A DNA stretch of 64,000 nt from Haematobia irritans. Lineage: Eukaryota > Arthropoda > Insecta > Diptera > Muscidae. Numbering within the stretch: the first letter of the stretch is position 1; each line of letters starts with the position of its first letter. The DNA is taken from NCBI RefSeq assembly GCF_050003625.1, contig NC_134398.1, positions 26,877,211 through 26,941,210 on the forward strand. Reading direction: 5' to 3'. A program made the translations under genes and the position numbers. Positions 35,526-46,838 of the stretch are shown piece after piece. Below the pieces are notes generated by a model. The model made no database searches. It was not told the DNA's origin and saw only the letters and a program-made list of their open reading frames with translations.

Positions 35526-36815
35526 TTTTATTTTGTCAAAATTTTATTCATATAGAAAATTTTGTCAAAATTTTATTCATATAAAAAATTTTGTCAAAAT
35601 TTTATTCATACAGAAAATTTTGTCAAAATTTTATTCATATAGAAAATAAATTGGTAACAATTTAATTTCGATAGAAAGTTTTATCAAAATTTTATTTCTA
35701 TTTTGTCAAAATTTTATTTTTATAGAAAATTTTCTCAAAATTTTATTTCTATCTAAAGTTTTGTAAAAATGTTATTTCTATAGAAAATGTTGTCAAAATA
35801 TTATTTCTATAGGAAATTTTGTCAAAATTTTATTTCTATAGACAATTTTGTCAAAAGTGTATTTCTATAGAAAATTTTGTCAAAATTTTATTTCTATAGA
35901 CAATTTTGTCATAAGTGTATTTCTTTAGAAAATTTTCTAAAAAATTTAATTCTATAGAAAATTGTTGTCAAAATTTAATTTCTATAGAAAATTTTGTCAA
36001 AATTTTATTTCTATAGAAAATTTTGTCAACATTTTATTTCTATAGAAAATGTTGTCAAAAGTTTATTTTTATAGAAAATTTTCTCAAAATTTTATTCCTA
36101 TAGAAAATTGTTGTCAAAATTTTATTTCTATAGAAAATGCTGTCAAAATTTTATTTCTATAGAAAATTTTGTCAAAATTGTATTTCTATAGAAAATTTTT
36201 TCAAAATTTTATCTCTATAGACAAGTTTGTCAAAATATTATTTCTATAGAAAATTTTGTCAAAATTTTATTTCTATAGACAAGTTTGTCAAAAGTGTATT
36301 TCTATAGAAAATTTTGTCAAAATTTTTTTTATTTAGAAATTTTTCTCAAAATGTAATTTCTATCTAAAGTTTTGTCAAACTTTTATTTCTATAGAAAATG
36401 TTGACAAAATTTTACTTCTATAGAAAATTTTGTCAAAATTGTATTTCTATAGAAAATTTTTTCAAAATTTTATTCCAATAGAAAATTTTTTCAAAATTTT
36501 ACTTCTATAGACAAGTTTGTCAACCTTTTATTTCTATAGAAAATTTTGTCAAAAGTGTATTTCTATAGAAAATTTTGTTAATTTTTTTTTTTATTTAGAA
36601 ATTTCTGTCAAAACTTTATTTCTATGAAAAATTTTTTAGAAATTTTATTTCTATAGAAAATTTTGTCAAAATTGTATTTCTATAGAAAATTTTGTCAAAA
36701 TTTTAGTTCTTTTGAACGGATTGTCGAAAATGTATTTCTATATAAAAAAAATTGGTAACAATTTAATTTCTATAGAAAGTTTTATCAAAATTTTGTTGCT
36801 TTAAAAAATTTTGTC
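35526..36815 (+). repeat. 29-bp minisatellite array (E), GTC orientation
   Basis: About 44 units, beginning with four that read TTATTCATATAG instead of TTATTTCTATAG, and without GTTGCCAC ends. It faces the oppositely oriented array at 37147-40696 across only about 330 bp. Confidence 0.85.
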
Positions 36816-37146
36816 ACAAAATATCAAACAAATTTAAAACAGCATTACCATCAATAGCCACATCCCATCTCTAAACTATTATCCACAAAATAATATAATC
36901 ACTTCCACAGAACAAAATAATATTTTTGTGAGCAAATGGCCAACGTATTGAAATACCGAGCCATTGGTTGTGAATACATTATGGGATGGAAATGAAGCGA
37001 GGAGCTTGTTCATGCAATACTGCCAGTACCACGGTAACTAGTAATGGTACGAGAAACAAAAGATTCATTTACATTTTAATGCTGGAGGACTCTAACGATA
37101 GCCACATATAAATCAATCATAATATTACACTTGAATTCCATCCATA
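36816..37146. other. Spacer between opposed arrays
   Basis: About 330 bp of low-copy sequence with no frame or repeat recognised. It would form the loop if the flanking arrays pair. Confidence 0.5.
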
Positions 37147-40100
37147 GTTGCCACTGTTGGTAGAATCCTACCAAGAATGATAGATTTTTTTCCTGTTTGG
37201 TAGATTGGTAGAATTCTGGATATTTTGGTAGATTTCGAGAAACATTCCTCTCCATCTAAGAGGTATTTTAATTCTCTATAGAAATAAAATTTTGGAAAAA
37301 TTTTCTATAGAATTTTAACAGAAGTTTCTATAGAAATAAATTTTTGACAAAATTTTCTATACAAATAAAATTTTGACAATAGTTTGCTATATAAATAAAA
37401 TTTTGTCAAGATTTTCTATCGAAATAAAATTTTGATAAAATCTTCTAAAGAAACAAAATTTTGACAAAATTTTCTAAAGAAATAAAATTTTGAAAATGAA
37501 ATTTTTACAATATTTTCTATAGAAATAAAATTATGACAAAAATTTTTATGGAAATAAAATTTTGAAATTTTTTGTAAGAATAAAATGTTGAAAAAATGTT
37601 CTATGAAAATATAATTTTGATAAATTTTTTTATGGAAATAAAAATTTAACAACATTTTTTATGGAAATAAAATAATTAAAATAATTTACAAAATTCTCTA
37701 TAAATTTTTGACTACATTTTCTTTATAAATTTTGACAACATTTTCTATAGAAGTAAAATTTTGCCAAAAATAAATTTTACCAAATTTTCTATAGAAATAA
37801 AATTTTCTATAAAATTGAATTTTTTTTAATTTTCTGTAGAAATAAATATTTGACAAGATTTTCTGTAGAAATAAAATTATTAAAAAATTGTCTATGAAAA
37901 TAAAATTTTGACAATATTTTCGACAAAAGTAAAATTTTGAAAAAATTTTGACAGAAACAAAATTTTGACAAAATTTTTCGTAGAAATAAAAATTTGACCA
38001 AAATTTTTCATAGATATACAATTTTAACAAAACTTTCTACATAAATAACATTTTGACAAAATTTTCTATATAAATAACGTTTTGACAAAATTTTCTATAG
38101 CAATGAAAAAAATTTGACAACATTTTCCATACCAATAAATTTTGACAACATTTTCTATAGAAATAAAATTCTCTTTATAAAATTGTTCTATAGAAATTAT
38201 TTTTTTTTTTAATTTTCTGTAAAAATAACATTTTGACAAAATTTCCTATAGAAATAAAATTTTCTTTAGAATTTTTTTTTTATAGAAATTAATTTTTTTT
38301 TTAATTTTATATGGAAATAAAATTTTAACAAAATTTTCTGTAGAAATACAATTTTTAAAAAATTGTCTGTGAAAATAAAATTTTGACAATATTTTCTACA
38401 GAAGTAAAATTTTGATAGAAACAAAGTTTTGACAAAATTTTTCATAGACATAAAATTTTAACAAAACTTTCTATATAAATAACATTATGACAAAATTTTC
38501 TATTGAAATAAAATTTTGACAAAATTTTCTATTGCAATAAAATTAAAAAAAAAAAATTCTATAGAAATTTTGACAAAATTTTGTATAGAAATAAAATTTT
38601 GCCAAAATTTTCTATAGCAATGAAAAAATTTTGACAAAATTTTCCATACAAATAAATTTTGACAAAATTTTCTATAAAAATAAAATTTTCTTTAGAAAAT
38701 TTTTCTATAGAAATTAATTTTTTTTTTAATTTTCTGTAGAAATAACATTTTGGCAAAATTTTCTATAGAAATAAAATTTTTAAAAAAATGTCTATGAAAA
38801 TAAAATTTTGACAATACAGAAGTAAAATTTTGAAAAAAATTTTAATAGAAACAAAATTTTGACAAAATTTTTCACAGAAATAAAATTTTGACCAAAATTT
38901 TTCATAAACATTAAATTTTAACAAAACTTTCTATATAAATAACATTTTGACAAAATTTTCTATAGAAATAAAGTTTTGACAAAATTTTCTATAGAAATAA
39001 ATTTTTGACAAAATTTTCTATAGAAATTTTGACAAAATTTTCTATAGAAATAAATTTTTGACAAAATTTTCTATACATATCAAATATTGACAAAATTTTC
39101 TATAGCAATGACAAAATATTGACAAAGTTTTCCATACAAATAAAATGTGATAAAATTTTTTCTTTAGAAAATTTTTCTATAGAAATTAATTTTTTTTTAA
39201 TTTTCTGTAGAAATAACATTTTGACAAAATTTTCTATTGCAATAAAATTTTGACAAAATTTTCTATACAAATCAAATATTGACAAAATTTTCTATAGCAA
39301 TAAAATTTTAACAAAATTTTCTATAGTAATACAACTTTGACAATATTTTCAATAGAAATAAAATGTTGGCAAAATTTTTGTATGGAAATAAAGTTTTGAC
39401 AAAAATGTTTATGGAAATAGAATCTCCATTTGTTTTGTTTTGTTATTGTTGGTTTTGTTCTTTAAGCATTGTTGTTGTTTTTTTATTGCAGCTTAAAACC
39501 ATACATTGACTAAACTAACAGAGGAAAAGAATGTTTGTCAAATTTATTTGGGCAAAGCCCTATAGACTGCAAGATGGTTGGATGGACGCACGTGTCGGAA
39601 TTACCACATTCCTCATCAGCATCCTCTACTTGCAGCAAAACTATCAACCAATTATCAGAATAAATTCAGGCAGTTTATTAAACCCAACAAAAACCACACT
39701 TGAACCCTCCGAAAAAAGGTTTTACATTGATTGCCGGCTTATGCCGAAATAAATTCGAAACAAACATATCTCTTTTCCTATGCCACTGTCAAATCATCGA
39801 TTTGAATTCACATGGCTGGGTTTATTTTGAGCGTGCCTCCTCTTCTTGTCTTGACAAAAATTTTTATGGAAATAAAATCATAAAAATAATTGACAATATT
39901 CTATAAATGAATTTTTGTCAAAATTTTCTATGGAAATAAAGTTTTGACAAAATATGCAATAGAAAAAAAATTTTGACAAAATTTTGTATACAAATCAAAT
40001 ATTGACAAAATTTTCTATTGCAATAAAATTTTAACCAAATTATCTATAGAAATACAACTTTGACAATATTTTCTAATAATTTGAAATAAAATTTTGGCAA

Positions 40101-40696
40101 AATTTTTGTATGGAAATAGAATTTTGACAAAATTTTTTATGGAAATAGAATTTTGACAAAAATTTTTATGGATATAAAATCATAAATATAATTGACAAAA
40201 TTCTCTTAATGAATTGTTTTTGTTTTAAATTTATATAGAAATAAAAGTTTGACAATATCTTCAGTAGAAATAAACTTTTGATACCATTGTCTATAGAAAT
40301 AAAATTTTGACAAAAAATTCTATAGAAATAAAATTTTGACACAATTTTCTATAGAAATAAAATTTTGACAAAATTTTCTATAGAAATAAAATTTTGAAAC
40401 AAAATTTTTTATCGAAATAAAATTTTGACAAAATTTTCAATCAAAATTAAAATGTTAATAAAATTTTCTATAGAAATAAAATTTTGATAAAATTTTCTAA
40501 AGAAATAAAATTTTTTATGGAAATAAAGTTATGACAAAATTTTCTATATAAATAAAATTTTACAAAATTTTACCTCTGTTGGTTAAGCTACTGTTGTAGT
40601 TTAGACAACGCATGGTTTTATGCTAAAATCAACTGTTATATTTATGGTAAAAGTTTCTTCAAATGTTGGTAGATTATGTTTGGTACAATTGACAAC
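37147..40696 (-). mobile_element. 29-bp minisatellite element (F), GAC orientation
   Basis: The left end is GTTGCCAC followed by GGTAGAATCCTACCAAGAAT and further GGTAGA motifs (end I). The right end is GTTGGTAGATTATGTTTGG and then TTGACAAC (end II, degraded). The array is more diverged than elsewhere. It contains a non-array block (39425-39890) and a second short one (40573-40625) whose ends are inverted relative to each other. No transposase frame is present. Confidence 0.75.
39425..39890 (+). repeat. Non-array block inside element F
   Basis: A GC-richer segment that interrupts the 29-bp units. Its start, ttaaaaccatacattgac then taaactaacagagg (39493-39524), is similar to the reverse complement of 40573-40623, so the two bracket about 1 kb of array as an inverted pair. 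Two overlapping plus frames (39531-39752, 39700-39906) are short and in different phases; neither resembles a known protein. It may be captured sequence or an old insertion. Confidence 0.5.
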
Positions 40697-40783
40697 CCTG
40701 ATTCCGTTACATATAATTTGTTGTCTGCATGCAATAGATCAAAATGCCTTAGCAAGCGTGTGAAATGAATAGTCAGTGGTATA

Positions 40784-41061
40784 GGTTAGGATAGGTTAGG
40801 TGGCAGCCCAATGTATCAGGCTCACTTAGACCATTGTGATACCACATTGGCGAACTTCTCTCTTATCACTGAGTGCTACCCGATTCAATTGCAGTGAAAC
40901 CACTTAGAGAAGCTTTGTAACCCTCAGAAATGTCACCAGCATTACTGAGGTAGGATAATCCACCGCTGAAAAACTTTTGGTGTTCGGTCGAGGCATGAAT
41001 CGAACCCACGACCTTGTGTATGCAAGGCGGGCATGCTAACCATTGCACCACGGTGGCTCCC
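40784..41061 (-). mobile_element. Full-length tRNA-derived SINE, family 1, 14-bp target duplication
   Basis: The best copy of the family. Direct repeats TAGTCAGTGGTATA at 40770-40783 and 41062-41075 are perfect. On the minus strand it starts GGGAGCCACCGTGGTGCAAT, with A-box-like sequence, then a B box GGTTCGATTC (40997-41006), a body of about 180 bp, and a tail of CCTAACCTATCCTAACC type. The perfect target duplication indicates a fairly recent insertion driven by a LINE. The 61-codon minus frame within it is not a gene. Confidence 0.9.
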
Positions 41062-41075
41062 TAGTCAGTGGTATA

Positions 41076-41875
41076 AATCGGTCAGATGTCAGTTTAGATA
41101 AAATATATTACGAAAATATATTTGCCACCCTTTAATTTCGATCCCAGATAAGTAGAAAACAAATCATTGATCATTGATATGTTGCTATCAATTAAGGAAG
41201 AGCAAAACATTTTAAGTTTTTTCCTTAAAGCAAGTAAATAATTTTCTATGGAAATTAATAGAGAGAAGTTTTATTTATAATAAACAAGATGGGTTAAAGT
41301 TACCAAATCCTCATACCACATCATTCTCCCACATTCTTTAGTTTAATAAGAGAGAAGAGTGACAATAACTGAGAAGAGTGACAAGAGCAACCCACAAACA
41401 CACACATACACAATTAAATAAACCCATAACGATGACAAAACTATGGAAAAGTTAGAAAACAAAAGAGGCAAGAACGAGCTATTTGAATCTTATTAAACTA
41501 TTTTAAATAGTTTGCTATGGCCTTGTAGAAGAAAATATATTTACCCTTACCCAACTCAGTATATATGTAATTTCTTATTAAGAAAAAATATACAATTGTC
41601 ACAAAAGAAAAGAAATGCATTGTATGTATGACAGAGTTTGAGTATGTGAGAGAAGGAGAGAGACAGACAGAGACACAATGAATTATTTCCCTCCCCGTAG
41701 TATTTTGCAATTTTCTCAAGATTTCTATCAAAGTCATAAAATGTTAAGTTGAAAATTTGTCATATTTTGTGAGACAAATAAAACTTAAATATCTCAAATA
41801 TGACTAATGAAGGTGTTATGAATAAAGTGAATATGTTTTTGAAGAGCTGCGTTAGTATATAACGAACTAGTAAGG
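41076..41875. other. Low-copy DNA, no gene seen
   Basis: AT-rich, with CACA runs near 41400 and a GAGA-rich stretch near 41645-41672. The minus frame at 41498-41737 has no recognisable domain. Confidence 0.45.
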
Positions 41876-43095
41876 AACCAAAATGGTAGAGTTTTTACTG
41901 TTTGGTAGATTAGTAGAATTCTCGCTTTTTTTGATAGATTTCATTCCTCTCCATCTACGAGGTACTCTCATTATCTATAGTAATAAAATTTTGACAAAAT
42001 TTTCTAGAGAAATAAAATTTTGACAAAATTTTCTATAGAACTAAAAATTTGACAAAATTTTCTATAGAAATAAAATTTTGACAAAATTTTCTATAGAAAT
42101 AAAATTTTGACAAAATTTTCTATGGAAATATAATTTTGACGAAATTTTCTATAGAAATGAAATTTTGACGAAATTTTCTACAGAAATGAAATTTTGACAA
42201 AATTTTCTATAGAAATATAATATTGAAAACATTTTCTATAGAAATAAAATTTTGACAAAATTTTCTATAGAAATAAAATTTTGACAAAATTTTCTATGGA
42301 AATAAAATTTTGACAAAATTTTCTATAGAAATGAAATTTTGACGAAATTTTCTACAGAAATGAAATTTTGACAAAATTTTCTATAGAAATATAATATTGA
42401 AAACATTTTCTATAGAAATAAAATTTTGAAAAAATTTTCTAGAGAAATAAAATTTTGACAAAATTTTCTAGAGAAATAAAATTTTGAAAAAATTTTCTAG
42501 AGAAATAAAATTTTGACAAAATTTTCTAGAGAAATAAAATTTTGACAAAATTTTCTAGAGAAATAAAATTTTGACAAAATTTTCTAGAGAAATAAAATTT
42601 TGACAAAATTTTCTATAGAAATAAAATTTTGACAAAATTTTCTATAGAAATAAACTTTTGACAAAATTTTCCAGAGAAATAAAATTTTGACAAAATTTTC
42701 TAGAGAAATAAAATTTTGACAAAATTTTCTAGAGAAATAAAATTTTGACAAAATTTTCTAGAGAAATAAAATTTTGACAAAATTTTCTAGAGAAATAAAA
42801 TTTTGACAAAATTTTCTATAGAAATAAAACTTTGACAAAATTTTCAATAGAAATAAAATTTTGACAAAATTTTCTATGGAAATAAAATTTTGACAAAATT
42901 TTTTATAGAAATGAAATTTGACAAAATTTTCTATACAAATAAAATTTTGACACAATTTTCTATAGAAATAAACTTTTGACAAAAATTTCTATAGAAATAA
43001 AATTTTGAAAAAATTTTCTATAGAAATGAAATTTTCACAAAATTTTCTATAGAAATAAAATTTTGCCGAAATATTCTATTTTTCCAAATTTTGTA
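41876..43095 (-). mobile_element. 29-bp element (G), end I only
   Basis: Begins with the end-I GGTAGA-rich block (ccaaaatggtagag, tttggtagattagtagaatt, cctctccatctacgaggtac), but the outermost GTTGCCAC is missing. About 38 very regular units follow, many carrying CTAGAG instead of CTATAG, so a sub-type has spread locally. A 174-bp (six-unit) duplication is seen (cagaaatga at 42181 and 42355). The right end is truncated. Confidence 0.75.
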
Positions 43096-43645
43096 GAAGT
43101 CGTAGTCGTAAAATACCTACTTTAAATTCTCTCTTACTAATTCATATCTTCATGGATTAAATTTATATGTCCTGTATATGTCAGGGTTGCTGATTTTTGT
43201 TGGGATGTTTTTGTGTGTATTCTCTTTTTCACATTTTGTATTTAATTAGACCAAATAATTGCATGTTCTGTTCAGTTAATTTTGTTTTATTACGGAATGT
43301 TTTTCTTTTTCCCTTTTTGTTTTCCAAAGTACATCCTTCTCTTTTGAAAGTTCTTTTTGGCTTTCCACTTAAGCACTTGTATTGTTTTTAGTTTGCATTT
43401 TTATCTAATTATTGTAATTATCATATTGTAGTTGTAGTTTTATTTTGAGTGAATGTGCGGAAACACTAAAATCTGCATGAAAAAGTTTTAGCAAAACGAA
43501 AAGAAAAAAACTGAAAATTTTCTACAAACTATTTCAATTTCTTTTAAATGAAAAAGTTGTATAATGTATTTAAGAAAAAAAAAACAAATTGTTTTTCTTT
43601 TTGCTTATCTATGGGCTATAATTAAAATTGGTTTTGTGTTAGGAC
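43096..43645. other. Low-copy DNA, no gene seen
   Basis: T-rich sequence. The 64-codon frame at 43197-43391 is Phe/Leu-rich, as expected for T-rich DNA, and has no other support. Confidence 0.5.
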
Positions 43646-43649
43646 CACG

Positions 43650-44296
43650 GCTGCCACTCGAACCAAAAATAATCTATCAAAATATGGAGAATTTTTTACC
43701 AAACACAAAATCTTATCTTGCAAAGTTTCATTTCTGTAGAAAATATTGCAAAAATGTCATTTCTATAGAAAATTTTTTTAATAATTTTATTTCTATAGAA
43801 AATTTTTTCAAAATTTTATTTCTATAGAAAATTTTAATTCTATCGAAAATATTGTCAAAATTTCATTTCTATTGAAAATTTTTTTAATAAATTTATTTCT
43901 ATAGAAAATTTTGTCAAAATTTTATTTCTATTGAAACTTTTGTCAATATTTTATTTCTTCAGAAAATTTTGTCAAAATTTTATTTATATAGAAAATTTTA
44001 CCCAAATTTTTTTTTACTAAATTTTTTAATAATTTCATTTCTATAAAAAATTTTTTCAAAATTTTATTTCTATTGAAAATTTTGTGAAAATTTCATTTCT
44101 ATAGAAAATTTTATCAAAATTTTATTTCTATAAAAAAATTTATCAAAATTTTATTTCAATAGAAAATAGAAATTTTGTCAAAATTTCTTTTCTATAGAAA
44201 ATTTATGAAGTACCTCTTAGTTGGAGACTAATATTTTGCAAAATCAACCAAAACAACAAGAATTCTACCAATTTACCAAAAAGTAAAAAATTTCAT
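43650..44296 (+). mobile_element. Short 29-bp element (H) with both end types
   Basis: The left end is GCTGCCACTCGAACCAAAAA (end II). About 17 units follow in GTC orientation. The right end has agtacctcttagttggag, then caagaattctaccaatttac, the reverse complement of end I, stopping before GTGGCAAC. This is the shortest copy with both ends, useful for defining the minimal element. Confidence 0.75.
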
Positions 44297-44540
44297 GGTC
44301 TTGATCATGACTCATTATCTTTTGCATGCAAGACGAACATGGACTAAGGCAGTAATTTCATATCCTACAATAAATGGTAGAGAAAAAAATCGGGAGACAT
44401 ATCGAACACTGAATCCATATGGGATGTCTTTGAGACATGACCTACGAGACATTTCGAATAATTGCCTTTTTAAATAAGCTTATTTAAAAAGCTTAATTGC
44501 GAACAATTAGCTGTCAATGGAACAAATAAACGTAACTGTA
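44297..44540. other. Low-copy DNA next to element H
   Basis: No gene; a 60-codon frame (44295-44477) has no other support. A short inverted motif (tttttaaataagctta / taagcttatttaaaaa type) lies at 44467-44495. Confidence 0.4.
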
Positions 44541-44832
44541 ATTTCAAATTTGACAGATATATCAGTGGTCACACTCCAAAGAAGTTGCATTGTTATATCG
44601 GTCCGATATAGTCCATCGACGGACTAGACTCAGTGCAGATAAAATACAATTTAGTGCGAGTGATTAAAAAATACTCATACCAATGAGTATTTCTGAATAA
44701 AACATACTCATAGCAATAAGTATTTATGATTAAAAAATACTCACACCAATGAGTATTTATGATTAAAAATACTCACACCAATGAGTATTTATGAATAAAA
44801 AAATAACCATACAAATGAGTATTTATGAATAA
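44541..44832 (+). repeat. ATACTCAT repeat R5, first part
   Basis: Contains the palindrome-forming motif ATACTCATACCAATGAGTAT, repeated about five times (44670-44830), preceded by a unit head (ttgacagatat, then ccgatatagtccatcgacgg) that recurs near 47388-47430. It is interrupted by E3 and resumes at 46839. Confidence 0.7.
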
Positions 44833-45063
44833 ACAAGTATATACGGCCGTAAGTTCGGCCAGGCCGAATCTTATGTACCCTCCACCATGGATTGCGTAGG
44901 AACTTCTACTAAAGGCTGTCATCCACAATCGAATTACTTGGGTTGCGATAACACTTGCCGATGGCAAGGTATCGTAAAACTTTTTAACACTGTCTTCTAA
45001 ATTGTAAGTTAGCCCATACGGGGTATATATTAAACAAAAAAAGGCCGATTAAATACGTATATA

Positions 45064-45560
45064 ATCTAGTTTGACAAAATTTTCTATAGAAATAAAATTT
45101 TGACAAAATTTTCTATAGAAATGAAACCTTGACAAAATTTTCTATAGAAATAAAATTTTGACAACATTTTCTATAGAAATAAAAATTTGACAAAATTTTC
45201 TATAGAAATAAAAACTTGACAAAATTTTCTATAGAAATAAAATGTTGACAAAATTTTCTATGGATGTAAAATGTTGACAAAATTTTCTATAGCAATACAA
45301 TTTTGACAAAAATTTTTATAGAAATAAAATGTTGACAAAATTTTGTATAGAAATAAAATTTTGACAAAATTTTGTATAGAAATAAAATGTTGACAAAATT
45401 TTCTACAGAAATAAATTTTTTACAAAAAACATTTCTATAGAAATAAACTTTTGACAAAACTTTCTATAGAAATGAAATTTTAACAAAACTTTCTATAGTA
45501 ATAAAATTTGACAAAATTTTCTATGGAAATAAAGTTTTGGTAGATTATTTTTGGCGATAT
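45064..45560 (-). repeat. 29-bp array inside E3
   Basis: About 17 units in GAC orientation ending in GGTAGATTATTTTTGGC (truncated end II), which joins gatatggaccaatttttg of the 153-bp repeat. The left junction (taaatacgtat ... agtttgacaaaat) matches the junction in E2. A short inverted duplication, gtcatcggctatatag/ctatatagccgatgac, follows at 45582-45617. Confidence 0.75.
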
Positions 45561-45660
45561 GGACCAATTTTTGTGTAATAAGTCATCGGCTATATAGTTA
45601 TATAGCCGATGACTTATGGACCAATTTTTACATGGCTGTTAGAGGCCATATATTGACAAA

Positions 45661-46800
45661 ATGTACCAAATTTCAACCGTATCGGATGACTTTTGCTCCT
45701 CCAAGAGGTTCCGGACGTTAAATCTGGGGACGGCTTATATGGGAACTATATATAATTATGGACCGATATGGACCAATTTTTGCATGGTTGTTAGAGACCA
45801 TATACTAACACCATGTACCAAATTTCAACTGGATCGGATGAATTTTGCCCCTCCAAGAGGCTCCGGAGGTCAAATCTGGGGATCGGTTTATATGGGGGCT
45901 ATATATAATTATGGACCGATATGGACCAATTTTTGCATGGTTGTTAAAAACCGTATACTAAGACCACGTACTAAATTTCAACCGAATCGGATGAATTTTG
46001 CTCCTCCAAGAGGCTCCGGTGGTCAAATCTGGGGATCGGTTTATATGGGAGCTATATATAATTATGGACCGATATGGACCAATTTTTGCATGGTTGTTAG
46101 AGGCCGTATACTAACATCAGGTACCAAATTTCAACCGGATCGGATGAATTTTGCCCCTCCAAAAGTCTCCGGAGGTCAAATCTGGGGATCGGTTTATATG
46201 GGGGCTATATATAATTATGGACCGATATGGACCAATTTTTGCATGGTTGTTAGAGACTATATACTAACATCAGATACCAAATTTCAATCGGATCGGATGA
46301 ATTTTGCCCCTCCAAGAGGCTCCGGAGGTCAAATCTGGGGATCGGTTTATATGGGGGCTATATATAATTATGGACCGATGTTTACCAATTCTTGCATGGT
46401 TGTTAGAGACCATATACTAAGACCACGTACCAAATTTCAACCGGATCGGATGAATTTTGCTGCTCCGGGAGGTTCCCCAAGCCAAATTTGGGGATCGGTT
46501 TATATGGGGGCTATACGTAAACGTGGTCCGATATGGCCCATTTTCAATACCATCCGACCTACATCAATAACAACTACTTGTGCCAAGTTTCAAGTCGATA
46601 GCTTGTTTCGTTCGGAAGTTAGCGTGATTTCCACAGACGGACGGACAGCCGGACAGACGGACAGACGGACGGACGGACAGACGGACAGACGGACGGACGG
46701 ACGGACATGCTTAGATCGACTCAGAATTTCACCACGACCCAGAATATATATACTTTATGGGGTCTTAGAGCAATATTTCGATGTGTTACAAACGGAATGA
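45661..46800 (+). pseudogene. 379-codon open frame across the 153-bp repeats (probably not a gene)
   Basis: Seven or so tandem 51-residue units with the recurring peptides TKFQPDRMNFAPP, GGQIWGSVYMGAIYNYGPIW and TNFCMVV, followed by a tail reading the ACGG tract as Thr/Asp/Gly/Arg repeats. The frame stays open because the unit is exactly 153 bp (51 codons) and lacks a stop in this frame. Homologous units at 25.4-25.9, 11.0-12.2 and 61.0-61.5 kb give the same peptide but broken by stops and shifts. No signal peptide or known domain. It could have been a repeat-containing ORF in an ancestral element; no evidence of translation. Confidence 0.5.
46635..46706. repeat. ACGG/ACAG tetranucleotide tract
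   Basis: About 70 bp of imperfect GACGGACAGACGG units in element E3, at the same position as the GTCC tracts in E2 and the short ACGG tract in E4 (61651-61664). Confidence 0.9.
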
Positions 46801-46838
46801 CAAAGTTAATATACCCCCATCCTATGGTGGAGGGTATA

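Larger units (their letters stand above)
44833..46838 (+). mobile_element. TATACCC element, family 1, copy E3
   Basis: Left end CAAGTATATACGGCCGTAAG, the palindrome GGCCAGGCC, and TACCCTCCACCATGG; right end CCATCCTATGGTGGAGGGTA and TA. Order: left end, a unique segment, a 29-bp array (45064-45560), seven 153-bp units, an ACGG/ACAG tract (46635-46706), then the conserved head (cagaatatatatacttta, gtgttacaaacggaatgac). R5 sequence flanks it on both sides, which defines the insertion well. The element is nonautonomous as far as visible. Confidence 0.85.
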
